Positions 8,422 to 17,416 of a DNA stretch of 51,166 bases are shown piece after piece. The position numbers were made by a program, and so were the translations under genes. The notes beneath the pieces are model-generated. The model did no database searches, had not been told where the DNA came from, and saw only the letters and a program-made list of their open reading frames with translations. Within the stretch, counting starts at the first letter, position 1. Every line of letters begins with the position of its first letter. Source of the stretch: Pelagibius sp. (GTDB lineage Bacteria > Pseudomonadota > Alphaproteobacteria > Kiloniellales > Kiloniellaceae); NCBI GenBank assembly GCA_028280305.1, contig JANQMC010000051.1, forward strand, positions 1 through 51,166, written 5' to 3'.

Positions 8422-8434
8422 AGGAGCGCGGCCT

Positions 8435-8462
8435 AGCAGCGGTCAACTGTCAACACGCTGCT
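8435..8462. terminator. Possible bidirectional hairpin between crtC and the tspO operon end
   Basis: An inverted repeat AGCAGCG / CGCTGCT with a 14-base loop lies just past the crtC stop and includes the stop of the convergent small ORF. There is no T-run, so a role as terminator is a weak inference from position. Confidence 0.3.
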
Positions 8463-8586
8463 CCTTGGATTCAGTCTGTTCGTTCTTGTCTGGCTTGCTG
8501 ACATCGTATAGCTGCCAAATCGCCGCTCCAGCGACCAGCAGGTAGAACAGGCCGAGTTCGAGAAGGGTGATCGTTTCACCTTTCAT
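8443..8586 (-). CDS. Small single-pass membrane protein of the photosynthesis cluster
   Basis: A 47-residue product whose ATG overlaps the tspO stop as ATGA, strongly suggesting translational coupling with tspO. It has one hydrophobic segment (about residues 7-25, LLELGLFYLLVAGAAIWQL) followed by a charged tail rich in Lys, Glu and Gln, so it is probably a single-span membrane protein with a soluble C-terminus. A longer frame upstream (to 8808) only shadows tspO and is not supported. No family name recognised; its position suggests a role with TspO or in pigment metabolism, which is inference. Confidence 0.65.
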   Translation of the reverse strand: MKGETITLLELGLFYLLVAGAAIWQLYDVSKPDKNEQTESKEQRVDS

Positions 8587-9071
8587 GGCAGGGCAACATG
8601 CGCCTCGCCGTTCAGCCGCCAGATCGTGTAGTTCAGCAACATGGCGAAGCTGACCCAGGCGAGGTAAGGCAGCAGAAGAAGCGCCGCACCCGAATGGATC
8701 GGATAGAAGGTGACGATCATCGCGACAATGGAAAGCCAGAGGAGAGCCATTTCTGCGAGGGCAAGACCGATCCGCTTCAGACCGAAGAAGATTGCCGACC
8801 AGAGCCAATTCAGAATAAGCTGCGCGCCATAGATGGCAAGCGGGATTGCGGCACCGGCCCAGCCAACCTCAGACCAGATCAACCATCCGGAGACGGCGAT
8901 CACTGCGTAGAGGATCATCCAGACTGGACCGAACAACCAACCCGGCGGCTGCCAGGAGGGCTTTGCGAGGCGCTGGTACCAATCATCAGGCCGAAAGTAC
9001 ATCCCGCTGGTCGCGACGACCATCACGGCAGCGATGAAGAGCAACAGGATCCAGTAGCTTTCGCTTTCCAT
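8583..9071 (-). CDS. tspO: Tryptophan-rich sensory protein / TspO-MBR family
   Basis: TspO homologues are integral membrane tetrapyrrole-binding proteins. In Rhodobacter, TspO (CrtK) modulates photosynthesis gene expression in response to oxygen, probably through tetrapyrrole intermediates. The 162-residue product has five hydrophobic segments and the Trp/Pro-rich family signatures YQRLAKPSWQPPGWLFGPVW and LILNWLWSAIFF. It lies downstream of crtI-crtB on the same strand, as in other purple bacteria. It ends in an ATGA overlap with a tiny membrane ORF. Confidence 0.95.
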   Translation of the reverse strand: MESESYWILLLFIAAVMVVATSGMYFRPDDWYQRLAKPSWQPPGWLFGPVWMILYAVIAVSGWLIWSEVGWAGAAIPLAIYGAQLILNWLWSAIFFGLKRIGLALAEMALLWLSIVAMIVTFYPIHSGAALLLLPYLAWVSFAMLLNYTIWRLNGEAHVALP

Positions 9072-9136
9072 GAACTACCACCTAGCTCCCTAGAGCCTCG
9101 CGTCAATGTCGCCAGGCTGCAACACGCGGTTACCCG

Positions 9137-10249
9137 CTAAGCGCGCCGCGTTGCGCCGGCTGCCTTCATTTCACGGTCGTTGCGTTCCAGGCGTTCGAAC
9201 AGATCGATCATCCAGCAGGCTCGTGCGTGCAGGTCCCACCAGGGTAGCAAAGGTTCCGCATCTGCTTTAGCCGGCATCTGAACCGAGAATCTGGTGACCG
9301 CCTGGACGAGAAAGCGTGTTTCGGTCAACGCCGGCTGGTCAATTACTTCGCGAAGCGACCCACGCCGCAGGCGCCCTGCCTGGCCAGCAACCTTAATGAG
9401 TCCCTGCAGGACCAAGATCAGCTTGCGCCGAGTCGGCACCACAGCACGCTTGGAAAAACTGTCGAAGCCGCTCTCGGCTACCACCCGTCCGATTTCCGCA
9501 TAGATCAGCCGGGCCGCGAACATGGCCGGCCGACAACCCGGCGGCAAACAGGCAATGCCCACCTCGGCACGGTCGTAGAGTTGTGCCGCGGTGGACAACA
9601 GCCGCGCCACCACCGATGCCAGGGCATCATCGAAGCAAGGATCGGCGAGCCAGACGTCCGGGTCAATTCCTGCCTCGCGCAACCACTGCCGCGGCAAGTA
9701 GAGCCGACCGGCGGCGGCGTCCTCGCCGACATCGCGGGCGATGTTGGTCAGTTGCATGGCAACGCCCAGGTCGCAGGCGCGCGCCAGCGCCTGGGGATCG
9801 CGCACGCCCATGACCAGTGTCATCATCGAGCCGACGGTCCCTGCAACCCTTGCGGCATAGGCCTGCAAATCAGCCAGCGTCTCGTACTGCCGGCCTTCCG
9901 TATCCCAACGCAGGCCTTCGATCAGGGCGACCGGAAGATCTTGAGGCAGCGCGCAGTCCTCAACCATGGCCGCAAAGGCCCGGTCGACAGGATGATCCGC
10001 CGGGCGGCGGTCGTAAATGCGCTCCAGTCGCACCAAGAGCTTTGCGGGTGCATCGCTTCCGCCCTGACCCAGATCGACAGCGTCATCGGCTTCGCGGCAA
10101 AAAGCATAAAGCGCCGTGGCGTTGCCGCGAATCTGCTTTGGCAGCAAGCGTGAAGCAGCGAAGAAAGAACGCGAGCCTGCCTGCAGCAGCTTGCGGCAGA
10201 CGGCCAGATCATCGGCTGAAGGACGTGGGTCAGGCGAAAGCTGCTGCAT
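9137..10249 (-). CDS. crtB: Phytoene synthase
   Basis: CrtB condenses two GGPP molecules head-to-head into 15-cis-phytoene, the first committed carotenoid step. The 370-residue product carries both Asp-rich motifs of squalene/phytoene synthases, YAFCREADDAVD near the N-terminus and NIARDVGEDAAAGRLYLP in the middle. The frame is open to 10327. The ATG at 10249 is preferred because it places the conserved CRKLLQAGSRSFF segment at the usual distance from the N-terminus. It overlaps the crtI 3' end by 20 bases. Confidence 0.95.
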   Translation of the reverse strand: MQQLSPDPRPSADDLAVCRKLLQAGSRSFFAASRLLPKQIRGNATALYAFCREADDAVDLGQGGSDAPAKLLVRLERIYDRRPADHPVDRAFAAMVEDCALPQDLPVALIEGLRWDTEGRQYETLADLQAYAARVAGTVGSMMTLVMGVRDPQALARACDLGVAMQLTNIARDVGEDAAAGRLYLPRQWLREAGIDPDVWLADPCFDDALASVVARLLSTAAQLYDRAEVGIACLPPGCRPAMFAARLIYAEIGRVVAESGFDSFSKRAVVPTRRKLILVLQGLIKVAGQAGRLRRGSLREVIDQPALTETRFLVQAVTRFSVQMPAKADAEPLLPWWDLHARACWMIDLFERLERNDREMKAAGATRRA

Positions 10250-11786
10250 CGGGAACCACCTTATCGAGAACCTGCGCGGAAGTGAGAACGCCGGGCAATC
10301 CGGCACCCGGGTGAGTACCGGCCCCAACGATATAGAGATGTTCGATATCTTCGCTGCGGTTGTGGGGTCTGAACCAGGCGCTCTGACTCAGAACCGGCTC
10401 CATGCCGAAGGCTGCGCCCTGGTATGACAAAAGGCGCTGCTGGAAATCCACAGGCGTCATTGTCCGCGACGTGACCACTTCGCTTTCCAGACCCGGCAAT
10501 ACTGTTTCACTGAGATAGCGGGCAACGCGCCGGCGATAGGGTTCTGCAGCGGTCTTCCAGTCGACCTCGGCCTGCAGGTTCGGCACTGGGGACAGCACAT
10601 AGAAAGTGTCGCAGCCAGCGGGCGCCAGCGCCGGGTCCGTGGCGGTGGGACGGTGCAAGTAAAGACTGAAGTCGTCGGCCAACACCTTGTGCTCGAATAT
10701 ATCATTGATCAGCCCACGATAGCGCGGCCCAAGAAGGATGGTGTGATGGGGCACGGCGTCGTAGCGCCGCTTGGTGCCGAAGTACCAAAGGAAAAGGCTC
10801 ATCGAGTAGCGCGAGCGCGCCAATCGCCGATCGCTCCAGCGGTTTCGCGCGTTGGCCGGAAGCAGGTGCCGGTAAGTCCAGGCCGTGTCCGCGTTGGAAA
10901 CCACGATATCGGCGGGAATAACTTCGCCGGATGTCAGGGCGATGCCGACGGCTCGCCGGTCCTTCACCAGAATGCGGCCGACCTCCGCGCCGAAGCGCAG
11001 GTTGCCGCCCTGCCCCTTGATGAGATCAACCAGACCGGTCACCAAGCGCCCGGTCCCGCCCATGACAAAATGGACGCCCCAGCGGCGCTCAAGAAAGGCG
11101 ATCAGGCTGTAAACCGAGGTTGCACTGAACGGATTGCCGCCGATGAGCAAGGGATGAAAGCTGAAAACCTGACGCAGGCGTTCATCTTTGATGTGCTTTG
11201 CGACCAGGCTGTAGACACTGCGATATCCTTCCAACTTCACGAGATCAGGCAGCACGCGGGCCATATCGGTCCAGGACGCGAAACTGAAGTTCCCCAACTT
11301 CTCGAAACCGATGCGGAAATGGCGCTCGCTCGCCGCCATAAGACGCTCATAGCCCGCAACATCGCCCGGCGCGAAGCGCGCAACCGTATCGCGCATGGTT
11401 GCGGGATCGCCGGAGTAGTCGAAGACCGCGCCGTCATCGAAGCGAATACGGTAGAAGGGCTCAAGCGGGCGCAGGTCAACATCATCGGCCATGCGACGCC
11501 CGCAGAGATGCCACAGCTCTTCGAAGAGAAACGGCGCGGTGACAATGGTCGGACCGGCATCGAAGGTGAAGCCGTCCTGACGAAACACGCGGGCCCGCCC
11601 GCCTGGTGAGTCCAGCCGTTCCAGCACCGTGACCCGATAACCGCGGGCACCCAGCCGCACTGCCGCAGCCAAACCGCCGAAGCCGCTGCCGATGATCACG
11701 GCGTGCGGCTTCTCAGCTTGGCGAGCAGGCGCAAACACAGTCTTTCTGTGCGGTTCGGGGCCGTTCTGTTTCGCAAGCGTCAACAT
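10230..11786 (-). CDS. crtI: Phytoene desaturase
   Basis: CrtI desaturates phytoene stepwise to neurosporene or lycopene. The 518-residue FAD protein has the dinucleotide-binding motif AVIIGSGFGGLAAAVRLGARG at about residues 29-49, the PGGRARVFRQDGF and FDAGPTIVTAPF segments, and the C-terminal carotenoid-desaturase signature YIVGAGTHPGAGLPGVLTSA. It heads the crtI-crtB-tspO run. A near-consensus PpsR palindrome lies 18 bases upstream of its ATG. Confidence 0.96.
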   Translation of the reverse strand: MLTLAKQNGPEPHRKTVFAPARQAEKPHAVIIGSGFGGLAAAVRLGARGYRVTVLERLDSPGGRARVFRQDGFTFDAGPTIVTAPFLFEELWHLCGRRMADDVDLRPLEPFYRIRFDDGAVFDYSGDPATMRDTVARFAPGDVAGYERLMAASERHFRIGFEKLGNFSFASWTDMARVLPDLVKLEGYRSVYSLVAKHIKDERLRQVFSFHPLLIGGNPFSATSVYSLIAFLERRWGVHFVMGGTGRLVTGLVDLIKGQGGNLRFGAEVGRILVKDRRAVGIALTSGEVIPADIVVSNADTAWTYRHLLPANARNRWSDRRLARSRYSMSLFLWYFGTKRRYDAVPHHTILLGPRYRGLINDIFEHKVLADDFSLYLHRPTATDPALAPAGCDTFYVLSPVPNLQAEVDWKTAAEPYRRRVARYLSETVLPGLESEVVTSRTMTPVDFQQRLLSYQGAAFGMEPVLSQSAWFRPHNRSEDIEHLYIVGAGTHPGAGLPGVLTSAQVLDKVVPDAAAFA

Positions 11787-11803
11787 TTCATGACAATCAT
11801 AAC

Positions 11804-11821
11804 TGTTCTATATGATTGACG
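11804..11821. promoter_or_regulatory. Near-consensus PpsR/CrtJ site upstream of crtI
   Basis: TGT, 12 AT-rich bases, then ACG: one mismatch from TGT-N12-ACA. It lies in the 81-base bchO-crtI gap, directly upstream of crtI. Position and base composition favour a real but weaker operator; the mismatch lowers confidence. Confidence 0.45.
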
Positions 11822-11867
11822 CCAGTCCCTGTGACAGTTGGAACGGAGATCCTGCAAAATCGGTTGT

Positions 11868-12755
11868 TCAGTTAGGCAGAACTTTGGCTCGCTGCGCGAA
11901 CTCTAGGATGAGATCGGCCGTTTTCCTGGGTGCTTCCTCGTGGGCCAAATGACCAAGTCCCGGCATCGTCGTCACTTCGACATGCGGCGCCATCGCCTGG
12001 ACACGGCACGCCTGGGCCGGCGAAACGCTGCGGTCACGGGCACCCACGATCATCAGCAGCGGCGTTGTGAGCTCCGGCAGGTCGGCCTCCAAGCGGTCCA
12101 GGTTCCAGTTGGCCATCATGTCCAACGCTGCCGAGACATGGGCCGGACTGCGCGCCAAGCGACGGTAGAAGCGAATCCCCTCGGCATCAATGCGCGAGCC
12201 GGTATCCCGCAGCAGCCGGTTTACGACCGAGGGATTGCCCGCCCGTAGGGCAAAGAGGCGTGGCACTGCGGTGCTCAACGACAAGGCCTTGGCAACCGGC
12301 GAAAAGACCCTGCCCGGCAGGCCCCGCAATGCCAAAAGCGCGCCGTTGAGACTGACAAGGCCTTTGGCCGCGAGCCTTTCGTCCAAGCACATCCGCGCCA
12401 GGATCGCCGCGCCGGCGGAGTGCCCGGCAGCCAGAGCCGGCGTGACCTCAAGCGTCTTCAGGAGACTCTCGATGGATTTGGCTATCGCGGTCAAAGACAT
12501 GCGGTGGAAAGGGGCGGTCTGCGTAAACCCGTGACCTGGGAGGTCGGGCGCAACCACCGAGAAATCCCGCGCCAAGATCGGCAGCAGCCCCCGCCAGGAG
12601 TGGGTGGAAGCGCCGGTGCCATGCAACAGCAAAAGGCAGGGCCCCTTCCCCAGACACTGGACATGCCATTGCAATCCCGCCGCCTCGACAAAACGGCTGC
12701 TTTCGCGGTTGGGCCAGTCATGGCCGTCCCGCTCCCAGGTCGGGCAGTCGCTCAT
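11868..12755 (-). CDS. bchO: BchO, magnesium-chelatase-associated alpha/beta hydrolase
   Basis: BchO is the alpha/beta-hydrolase-fold protein habitually encoded after bchI and bchD. Its exact role beside Mg-chelatase is not settled. The 295-residue product has the oxyanion-loop motif LLLLHGTGASTHSW, the strand PDLPGHGF, the nucleophile elbow AAGHSAGAAI (catalytic Ser) and the late GLGHLAHEE (catalytic His). The frame stays open to 12989, but the added residues shadow bchD. The ATG at 12755 forms an ATGA overlap with the bchD stop and gives the family-typical length. Confidence 0.93.
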   Translation of the reverse strand: MSDCPTWERDGHDWPNRESSRFVEAAGLQWHVQCLGKGPCLLLLHGTGASTHSWRGLLPILARDFSVVAPDLPGHGFTQTAPFHRMSLTAIAKSIESLLKTLEVTPALAAGHSAGAAILARMCLDERLAAKGLVSLNGALLALRGLPGRVFSPVAKALSLSTAVPRLFALRAGNPSVVNRLLRDTGSRIDAEGIRFYRRLARSPAHVSAALDMMANWNLDRLEADLPELTTPLLMIVGARDRSVSPAQACRVQAMAPHVEVTTMPGLGHLAHEEAPRKTADLILEFAQRAKVLPN

Positions 12756-14512
12756 GCGGGTACTCCCGCCATGCCGCTTTCCCTGACCGCCTGCGACAGG
12801 CTGCGGGCATCCGCCCGCGGCAAGGCCAGATAGTGCGCGCCCATTGCTGAAGCCAATTGCTGGGCAAAGGGGTTGGTGCGCGGTGCCGTGTCGATAAAGA
12901 TGGTGGCAACAGCCTCGTTGCGGATCTGGCGCGCGGCGGACTGCGCCTCTTCTTCCGCCTGTTCGCGCCCACCACCGCCATCGCGGCAAACATTGGCCCG
13001 ACCGTCGGTCAGAAACACCAGGTTCGGCGTCTGTCCCCGCCGCCGAGCCATGAGGGCCAGTTGTAGGGCCGCATCAATACCAGCGGCCAAGGGCGTTCCG
13101 CCGCCGCCCGGCAAGGCCGCCAAGCTACGCTTGGCGCGCACCAGCGACCGCGTCGGCGCCAGAAGAACCTCGGCCTCGCGCCCGCGAAAGGCTATCAAGG
13201 CGACCTGGTCGCGTCGCACATAGCAGTCGGCAAGCAACAGTTCGACCGCGCCCTTCGCCTCGGCCAGCCTATGCAGCGCCGCCGAGCCGGAAGCATCGAC
13301 GACAAAGACGGTCACGGTCTCGCTGCGCTGCTTGAAGCGCACGATGCGAAAGTCGTCGCGGCGGACCTGCAGGCGCGGGCCGCCGGCAGCTCCAGGGGTT
13401 TGGCGCCGCCGCAGCGGTTGTAAAGGCGCGGCGGTCCGCAGAGTCTCCACCAAGTTCAGCCGGTTGCCGCCGGCAACGTCGCCACGGCGCGTCCCGGCAG
13501 GGCGGCCACGTTGCCTGGAGAAGCGCGACGCGCCGGCCCGACCGGCGCTGCTGCGCGCACTTGTACGCCCGACAGCAGACTGCAACTGAGCCAGAAGGCG
13601 TGGCGGGATTGCCGCTTCGGCCGCGGCCAAGACGACACCCTCGGGCGGAATCTCCCCGCCGCCTTCGTTGTCGTGCCCCCCTTCCGGCCGGCTCTCTTCC
13701 GGCGGCTCCTGCGCGGAAGGAGGCTCCGGTTGCGGCAGACGGCTGGCCCGGGGTGCCAGAACCAGGCGCGCCGCAGCCTCGCTGTCAGGCTTGGCGATAG
13801 CGGAGCGGCCGTGCAGCGCTGCATGCACGCGCGCAAAGCGGAGCGCCAGCATCTCCGCGCGCAGCGAACCGACGCCCAGGGCCAGCGCCACATCACAGAG
13901 AAGCTGGATGTCTTTCTCTGAAGCCTCGATATCGCCAAGACGTTCGCGCGCAATGGCGACGTCCTTAGGCGTAAAAGCTGTCTGCAGTTGTTCGCGCCGC
14001 GCAACGGCGCCCAGATCGATATGTAAGGCCAGCCTGTCCGCCAGGGACGCCGTCACGCCCTCTTCATCGTCTAGGCTTTCATCCAGGGCAACGACGCCGA
14101 AGTTGGCGCCTTGGCGCTGCCCTACGGCGGCGTGAAGCCCAGCGACGGAGCCACGATCCATCGTTGCCGTGAGGCGGGCTGCCATGGCCGGTTCGATTCG
14201 CTCAGCCGAGGCCAGCAGCAAAATGCCGCCGTCGCTCTCAGCCAGCAGCCCACGTTCCGCCAGCGGCCGACCAGTACGCAGGGTTGCCGCAAGGTCAAGG
14301 TCTCCGAACAAACGTCCGTCGGTCACGTGGAGCGGCACCCGCCGCCAGGGCGTGCCTTCCGCCAAGCCGCCGCGCAGCAGGTCGAGCCAGCGATCGCGCA
14401 ACGGTGAGGCAGAGGACCGCAGCACAACGCCGCCGAGTCCCGCTGGGTCCACCGCCAGCACCGCTGCTGCCAATGCCGCGTCCTGCCACGGCAAGGACAC
14501 CTGGTCGGTCAT
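12752..14512 (-). CDS. bchD: Magnesium chelatase subunit D
   Basis: BchD, with BchI, forms the AAA+ double-ring motor of Mg-chelatase, which inserts Mg2+ into protoporphyrin IX at BchH. The 586-residue product has a degenerate AAA-like N-terminal part, a Pro/Glu-rich linker (about 270-310) and an arginine-rich stretch (about 320-390). From about residue 400 there is a von Willebrand A integrin-I domain with the MIDAS motif DASGS (406-410) and LTDGRAN. Start and stop overlap bchI and bchO by ATGA, so the three genes are coupled. Confidence 0.96.
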   Translation of the reverse strand: MTDQVSLPWQDAALAAAVLAVDPAGLGGVVLRSSASPLRDRWLDLLRGGLAEGTPWRRVPLHVTDGRLFGDLDLAATLRTGRPLAERGLLAESDGGILLLASAERIEPAMAARLTATMDRGSVAGLHAAVGQRQGANFGVVALDESLDDEEGVTASLADRLALHIDLGAVARREQLQTAFTPKDVAIARERLGDIEASEKDIQLLCDVALALGVGSLRAEMLALRFARVHAALHGRSAIAKPDSEAAARLVLAPRASRLPQPEPPSAQEPPEESRPEGGHDNEGGGEIPPEGVVLAAAEAAIPPRLLAQLQSAVGRTSARSSAGRAGASRFSRQRGRPAGTRRGDVAGGNRLNLVETLRTAAPLQPLRRRQTPGAAGGPRLQVRRDDFRIVRFKQRSETVTVFVVDASGSAALHRLAEAKGAVELLLADCYVRRDQVALIAFRGREAEVLLAPTRSLVRAKRSLAALPGGGGTPLAAGIDAALQLALMARRRGQTPNLVFLTDGRANVCRDGGGGREQAEEEAQSAARQIRNEAVATIFIDTAPRTNPFAQQLASAMGAHYLALPRADARSLSQAVRESGMAGVPA

Positions 14513-15543
14513 GGCCCGAAGACTTCCGCCACCGCGCGTTCAACCCGGACGCTGGAGCCGGCCTCGTCCAGCGGATCGCGGCGCAGCCGGTGGCGCAGCG
14601 CTGCGGGAGCTACCTTGCGAAGCTGTGAATCGCCGAGACTCTCCGCGCCTTCCAGAGCAGCCAATGCCCGCCCTGCGCGAACCATTGTGAGCTCACCCCG
14701 TAAGCCGTCGGTGCCAAGCTTTAGGCAAAGTTCCGCCGCACGCTCCAGCATACTGTCCGGCACCTCGACATCTTCAAGCCGCTCCCGCGCCGCCGCCAGC
14801 TTGCGGCGAAGCTGGCCGTCCCGGCGTTTCCACTTCTTGAGAAAGGCAGCCGGGTGGCGTTCGAAGTCGTCGCGCCGACGCACCACTTCCACACGGGTGG
14901 CGAGGTCATCAGGCGTTGTCACCTCGACCGAAAGGCCGAAGCGATCGAGCAGTTGCGGCCGCAGTTCACCCTCCTCCGGATTGCCGCTGCCAACGAGCAC
15001 GAAGCGCGCCGCGTGGCGTGTGCTGAGCCCCTCCCGCTCGACAACATTTTCGCCCGAAGCGGCAACGTCGAGCAGCAGGTCGATGAGATGGTCTTCCAGC
15101 AGGTTCACCTCGTCGATGTAGAGAAATCCTCGATGAGCCTGGGCCAGAAGACCCGGCTCGAAAGCTTTTACGCCCTCGGTGAGGGCCCGCTCCAGGTCAA
15201 GTGCACCGACAACCCGATCTTCCGTTGCGCCCAGCGGCAGGTCGACCACGGGCACAGGAACGGACTTGGTCTTCAGGTCCGATTGCTTAGCGCCGCGCCG
15301 CAAGCTGCAGTCGTCGGCGCAGGCGCGCCGCTCCGCTGCGGGATCGCAGTGATAGCGGCACCCGGCAATCACCTGCATCTTGGGTAGCAGCCCGGCGAGA
15401 GCACGAACCGCAGTGGACTTGCCCGTTCCGCGGTCGCCGAACACCAGGACCCCACCGATCGTGGGATCGACGACCGCGATGAGCAGTGCCTGCTTCATCT
15501 CGTCCTGTTCGACAATGGCTGAAAAGGGGTAGAGGTCGCCCAT
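14509..15543 (-). CDS. bchI: Magnesium chelatase subunit I
   Basis: BchI is the ATP-hydrolysing AAA+ subunit of Mg-chelatase. The 344-residue protein has a Walker A motif GDRGTGKST (about 36-44), the Walker B-like FLYIDEVNLLEDH, and the sensor region LVGSGNPEEGELRPQLLDRFGL. It also has the cysteine-containing insertion (CRYHCDPAAERRACADDC) seen in bacterial BchI. It is the first gene of the bchI-bchD-bchO operon. Its 219-base upstream gap holds one PpsR-type palindrome. Confidence 0.97.
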   Translation of the reverse strand: MGDLYPFSAIVEQDEMKQALLIAVVDPTIGGVLVFGDRGTGKSTAVRALAGLLPKMQVIAGCRYHCDPAAERRACADDCSLRRGAKQSDLKTKSVPVPVVDLPLGATEDRVVGALDLERALTEGVKAFEPGLLAQAHRGFLYIDEVNLLEDHLIDLLLDVAASGENVVEREGLSTRHAARFVLVGSGNPEEGELRPQLLDRFGLSVEVTTPDDLATRVEVVRRRDDFERHPAAFLKKWKRRDGQLRRKLAAARERLEDVEVPDSMLERAAELCLKLGTDGLRGELTMVRAGRALAALEGAESLGDSQLRKVAPAALRHRLRRDPLDEAGSSVRVERAVAEVFGP

Positions 15544-15640
15544 GGCTAAATGCCAGCGCCCCGGACCGGCGGCAGGTTCTTCGTTTCCCGTCGCGACATT
15601 GCGTTCACGCAGCTCCCTCTACAATCGAACCTGGGATTTA

Positions 15641-15658
15641 TGTTACATCGATTAGACA
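15641..15658. promoter_or_regulatory. PpsR/CrtJ operator between bchI and a divergent hydrolase
   Basis: A perfect TGT-N12-ACA palindrome lies near the centre of the gap between bchI (98 bases away) and the plus-strand hydrolase (105 bases away). It is therefore placed to influence both genes. No convincing -35/-10 pair could be assigned by eye. Confidence 0.68.
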
Positions 15659-15762
15659 GCTAAAGGCGACAGGCTATCTGGACAGTCCTGACAGGTCGGA
15701 CCCCAGGTCGCCGGCTCGCCGTTGAGAAACCGCTCACCGGCCCCAGGCCAGAAGAGGGCGAA

Positions 15763-17247
15763 GTGACTGTCTTTCAACGCTTTGTCGCCATCATCGCGAT
15801 GGCGCTCGCCGGGATCGCGGTATGGAACCTGGAGGCGGCGCGCGATGGTCTCTCGATCACCGCCCTCGAGGGTGGAGGGCCACCGGCCACCGTATACAGG
15901 CTATCAAAGAGCCAGGGGCCCGTTGTCGTTATTGCGCATGGCTTCGCCGGCTCCCGCCAGTTGATGGAAGCCTTTGCCCTGACGCTCGCGCATGCGGGCT
16001 ACACAGCCGTCAGCTTCGATTTCCAAGGCCATGGGCGCAATCCAGTAGCGATGTCGGGAGACCTCACCCGGATCGAGGGATCCACCCAGAATCTGATTGC
16101 CGAAACCGCCGCAGTGATCGATGCAGCGCAACAGGCCTTCGGTCAACAGTCCGACCCCTTCGCCCTGCTTGGTCACTCCATGGCAACGGACATCGTCGTG
16201 CGCCAAGCCATTGCGAACAGCCGGGTCGCGGCCGTGGTCACCGTCTCCATGTACTCTGAAGCGGTGACAGCAGAAGATCCGTCTCGCCTCTTGGTCATCA
16301 CAGGCGCTTGGGAACCCGGCTTGCGGAAGGTAGCGCTAGCAGCGCTCCGCCTCGTCGACCCGCGAGCCGAAGAAGGAATCACCGTCAGCAATCTGCAGAG
16401 CACAGTCCTTCGGCGGGTGGTGGTCTCGCCGATGGTCGAGCACGTCGGGGTTCTCTACAGTGCCACATCACTCCGAGAGGCCCGGGCCTGGATCGATGCC
16501 GCTTTCGGCCGCGAAAGCAACGGCCCCGTCACCATGACAGGGGGATGGATCGCCCTGCTTCTAAGCAGCCTCGTCCTTCTCGCCTGGCCGCTCGCCGCCC
16601 GCCTGCCGGATCGCCGTCGCCGGCCTGATCAGCTTGCAACCGGCGCTTTCCTGACGGCCACCATACTGCCCGCAGTCCTGACGCCGCTTGTTCTTCACCC
16701 GATCAAGCTGAACTTCCTGCCCGTTTTGGCAGCCGACTATCTGGTGTTGCACTTCTTGCTCTATGGTTTGACGGCGCTGGCCCTGCTGCGCTGGTACGGC
16801 GTTCGTTTCGGCAAGATCGACCTGCTTCCAACGATTGTTTTGGTCGCTTTCGCACTGGGGATTTTCGGTATTGCCATCGATCGCTATGCCGCGAGCTTCC
16901 TTCCCCATTGGGGCCGAGTGCCAGTCATTGCCGCTCTGGCCGTGGGTACCCTGCCCTTCATGCTTGCCGATAGCGTTCTGACCGAAGCCGGTCACGCACG
17001 ACTCTGGCGAAGCTTTGTCGCGAGGCTGGTGTTCCTTGCTTCTCTGGGCTTTGCGGTCGCCCTTGACTTCGAACGCCTGTTCTTTCTCATCATGGCACTG
17101 CCAGTCATCGTTCTGTTTTTCCTTGTCTTCGGCCTTATGGGCCGATGGGTGGGACGGCGTAGCGGCACCGCAATGGCAACCGGCCTCGCTCTGGGGCTAA
17201 TCCTCGCCTGGGCGCTTGGCGTCACCTTCCCCCTGGTGGCAGCCTGA
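15763..17247 (+). CDS. Membrane-anchored alpha/beta hydrolase with multi-pass C-terminus
   Basis: The 494-residue product combines an N-terminal membrane segment (about 5-21), a soluble alpha/beta-hydrolase domain (about 40-250) and a C-terminal half with about seven or eight hydrophobic segments. Hydrolase motifs are VVVIAHGFAGS (oxyanion loop), FDFQGHGRN and the nucleophile elbow LLGHSMATD (Ser about 139); a candidate catalytic His is in MVEHVGVL. The GTG start follows GAGGGCGAA. Substrate is unknown: a lipid or ester at the membrane is the natural guess for this architecture. It is divergent from bchI and shares a PpsR palindrome with it, which hints at co-regulation with photosynthesis. 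No canonical photosynthesis-cluster gene of this design is known to me. Confidence 0.8.
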   Translation: MTVFQRFVAIIAMALAGIAVWNLEAARDGLSITALEGGGPPATVYRLSKSQGPVVVIAHGFAGSRQLMEAFALTLAHAGYTAVSFDFQGHGRNPVAMSGDLTRIEGSTQNLIAETAAVIDAAQQAFGQQSDPFALLGHSMATDIVVRQAIANSRVAAVVTVSMYSEAVTAEDPSRLLVITGAWEPGLRKVALAALRLVDPRAEEGITVSNLQSTVLRRVVVSPMVEHVGVLYSATSLREARAWIDAAFGRESNGPVTMTGGWIALLLSSLVLLAWPLAARLPDRRRRPDQLATGAFLTATILPAVLTPLVLHPIKLNFLPVLAADYLVLHFLLYGLTALALLRWYGVRFGKIDLLPTIVLVAFALGIFGIAIDRYAASFLPHWGRVPVIAALAVGTLPFMLADSVLTEAGHARLWRSFVARLVFLASLGFAVALDFERLFFLIMALPVIVLFFLVFGLMGRWVGRRSGTAMATGLALGLILAWALGVTFPLVAA

Positions 17248-17416
17248 CGGTCATCCCAAGACCGAATACTCCGAAAGGCCTTTCAAGCGCGCAAAGGCAG
17301 TTTGTCGCAGATACAGGTGCAGCCAAAGCCCAGACTCCGTGAAGCTCGGAATTGCCCACACGGCGACGCCAGCTATCTTTGGTTGAGGCTGGACCGAGCT
17401 TGCTTTCATACGGTAA

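Noticed and set aside
9107..9124. A perfect TGT-N12-ACA in the crtB-tspO gap, as a PpsR site for tspO
   Set aside because: Its 12-base core is GC-rich, unlike the other sites. About a dozen chance matches are expected in a window this long, and the gap is an internal operon gap. Kept out of the features.
12756..12989. Longer bchO start at 12989
   Set aside because: The extension overlaps bchD and has no hydrolase similarity; the ATGA overlap at 12755 is typical for this operon.
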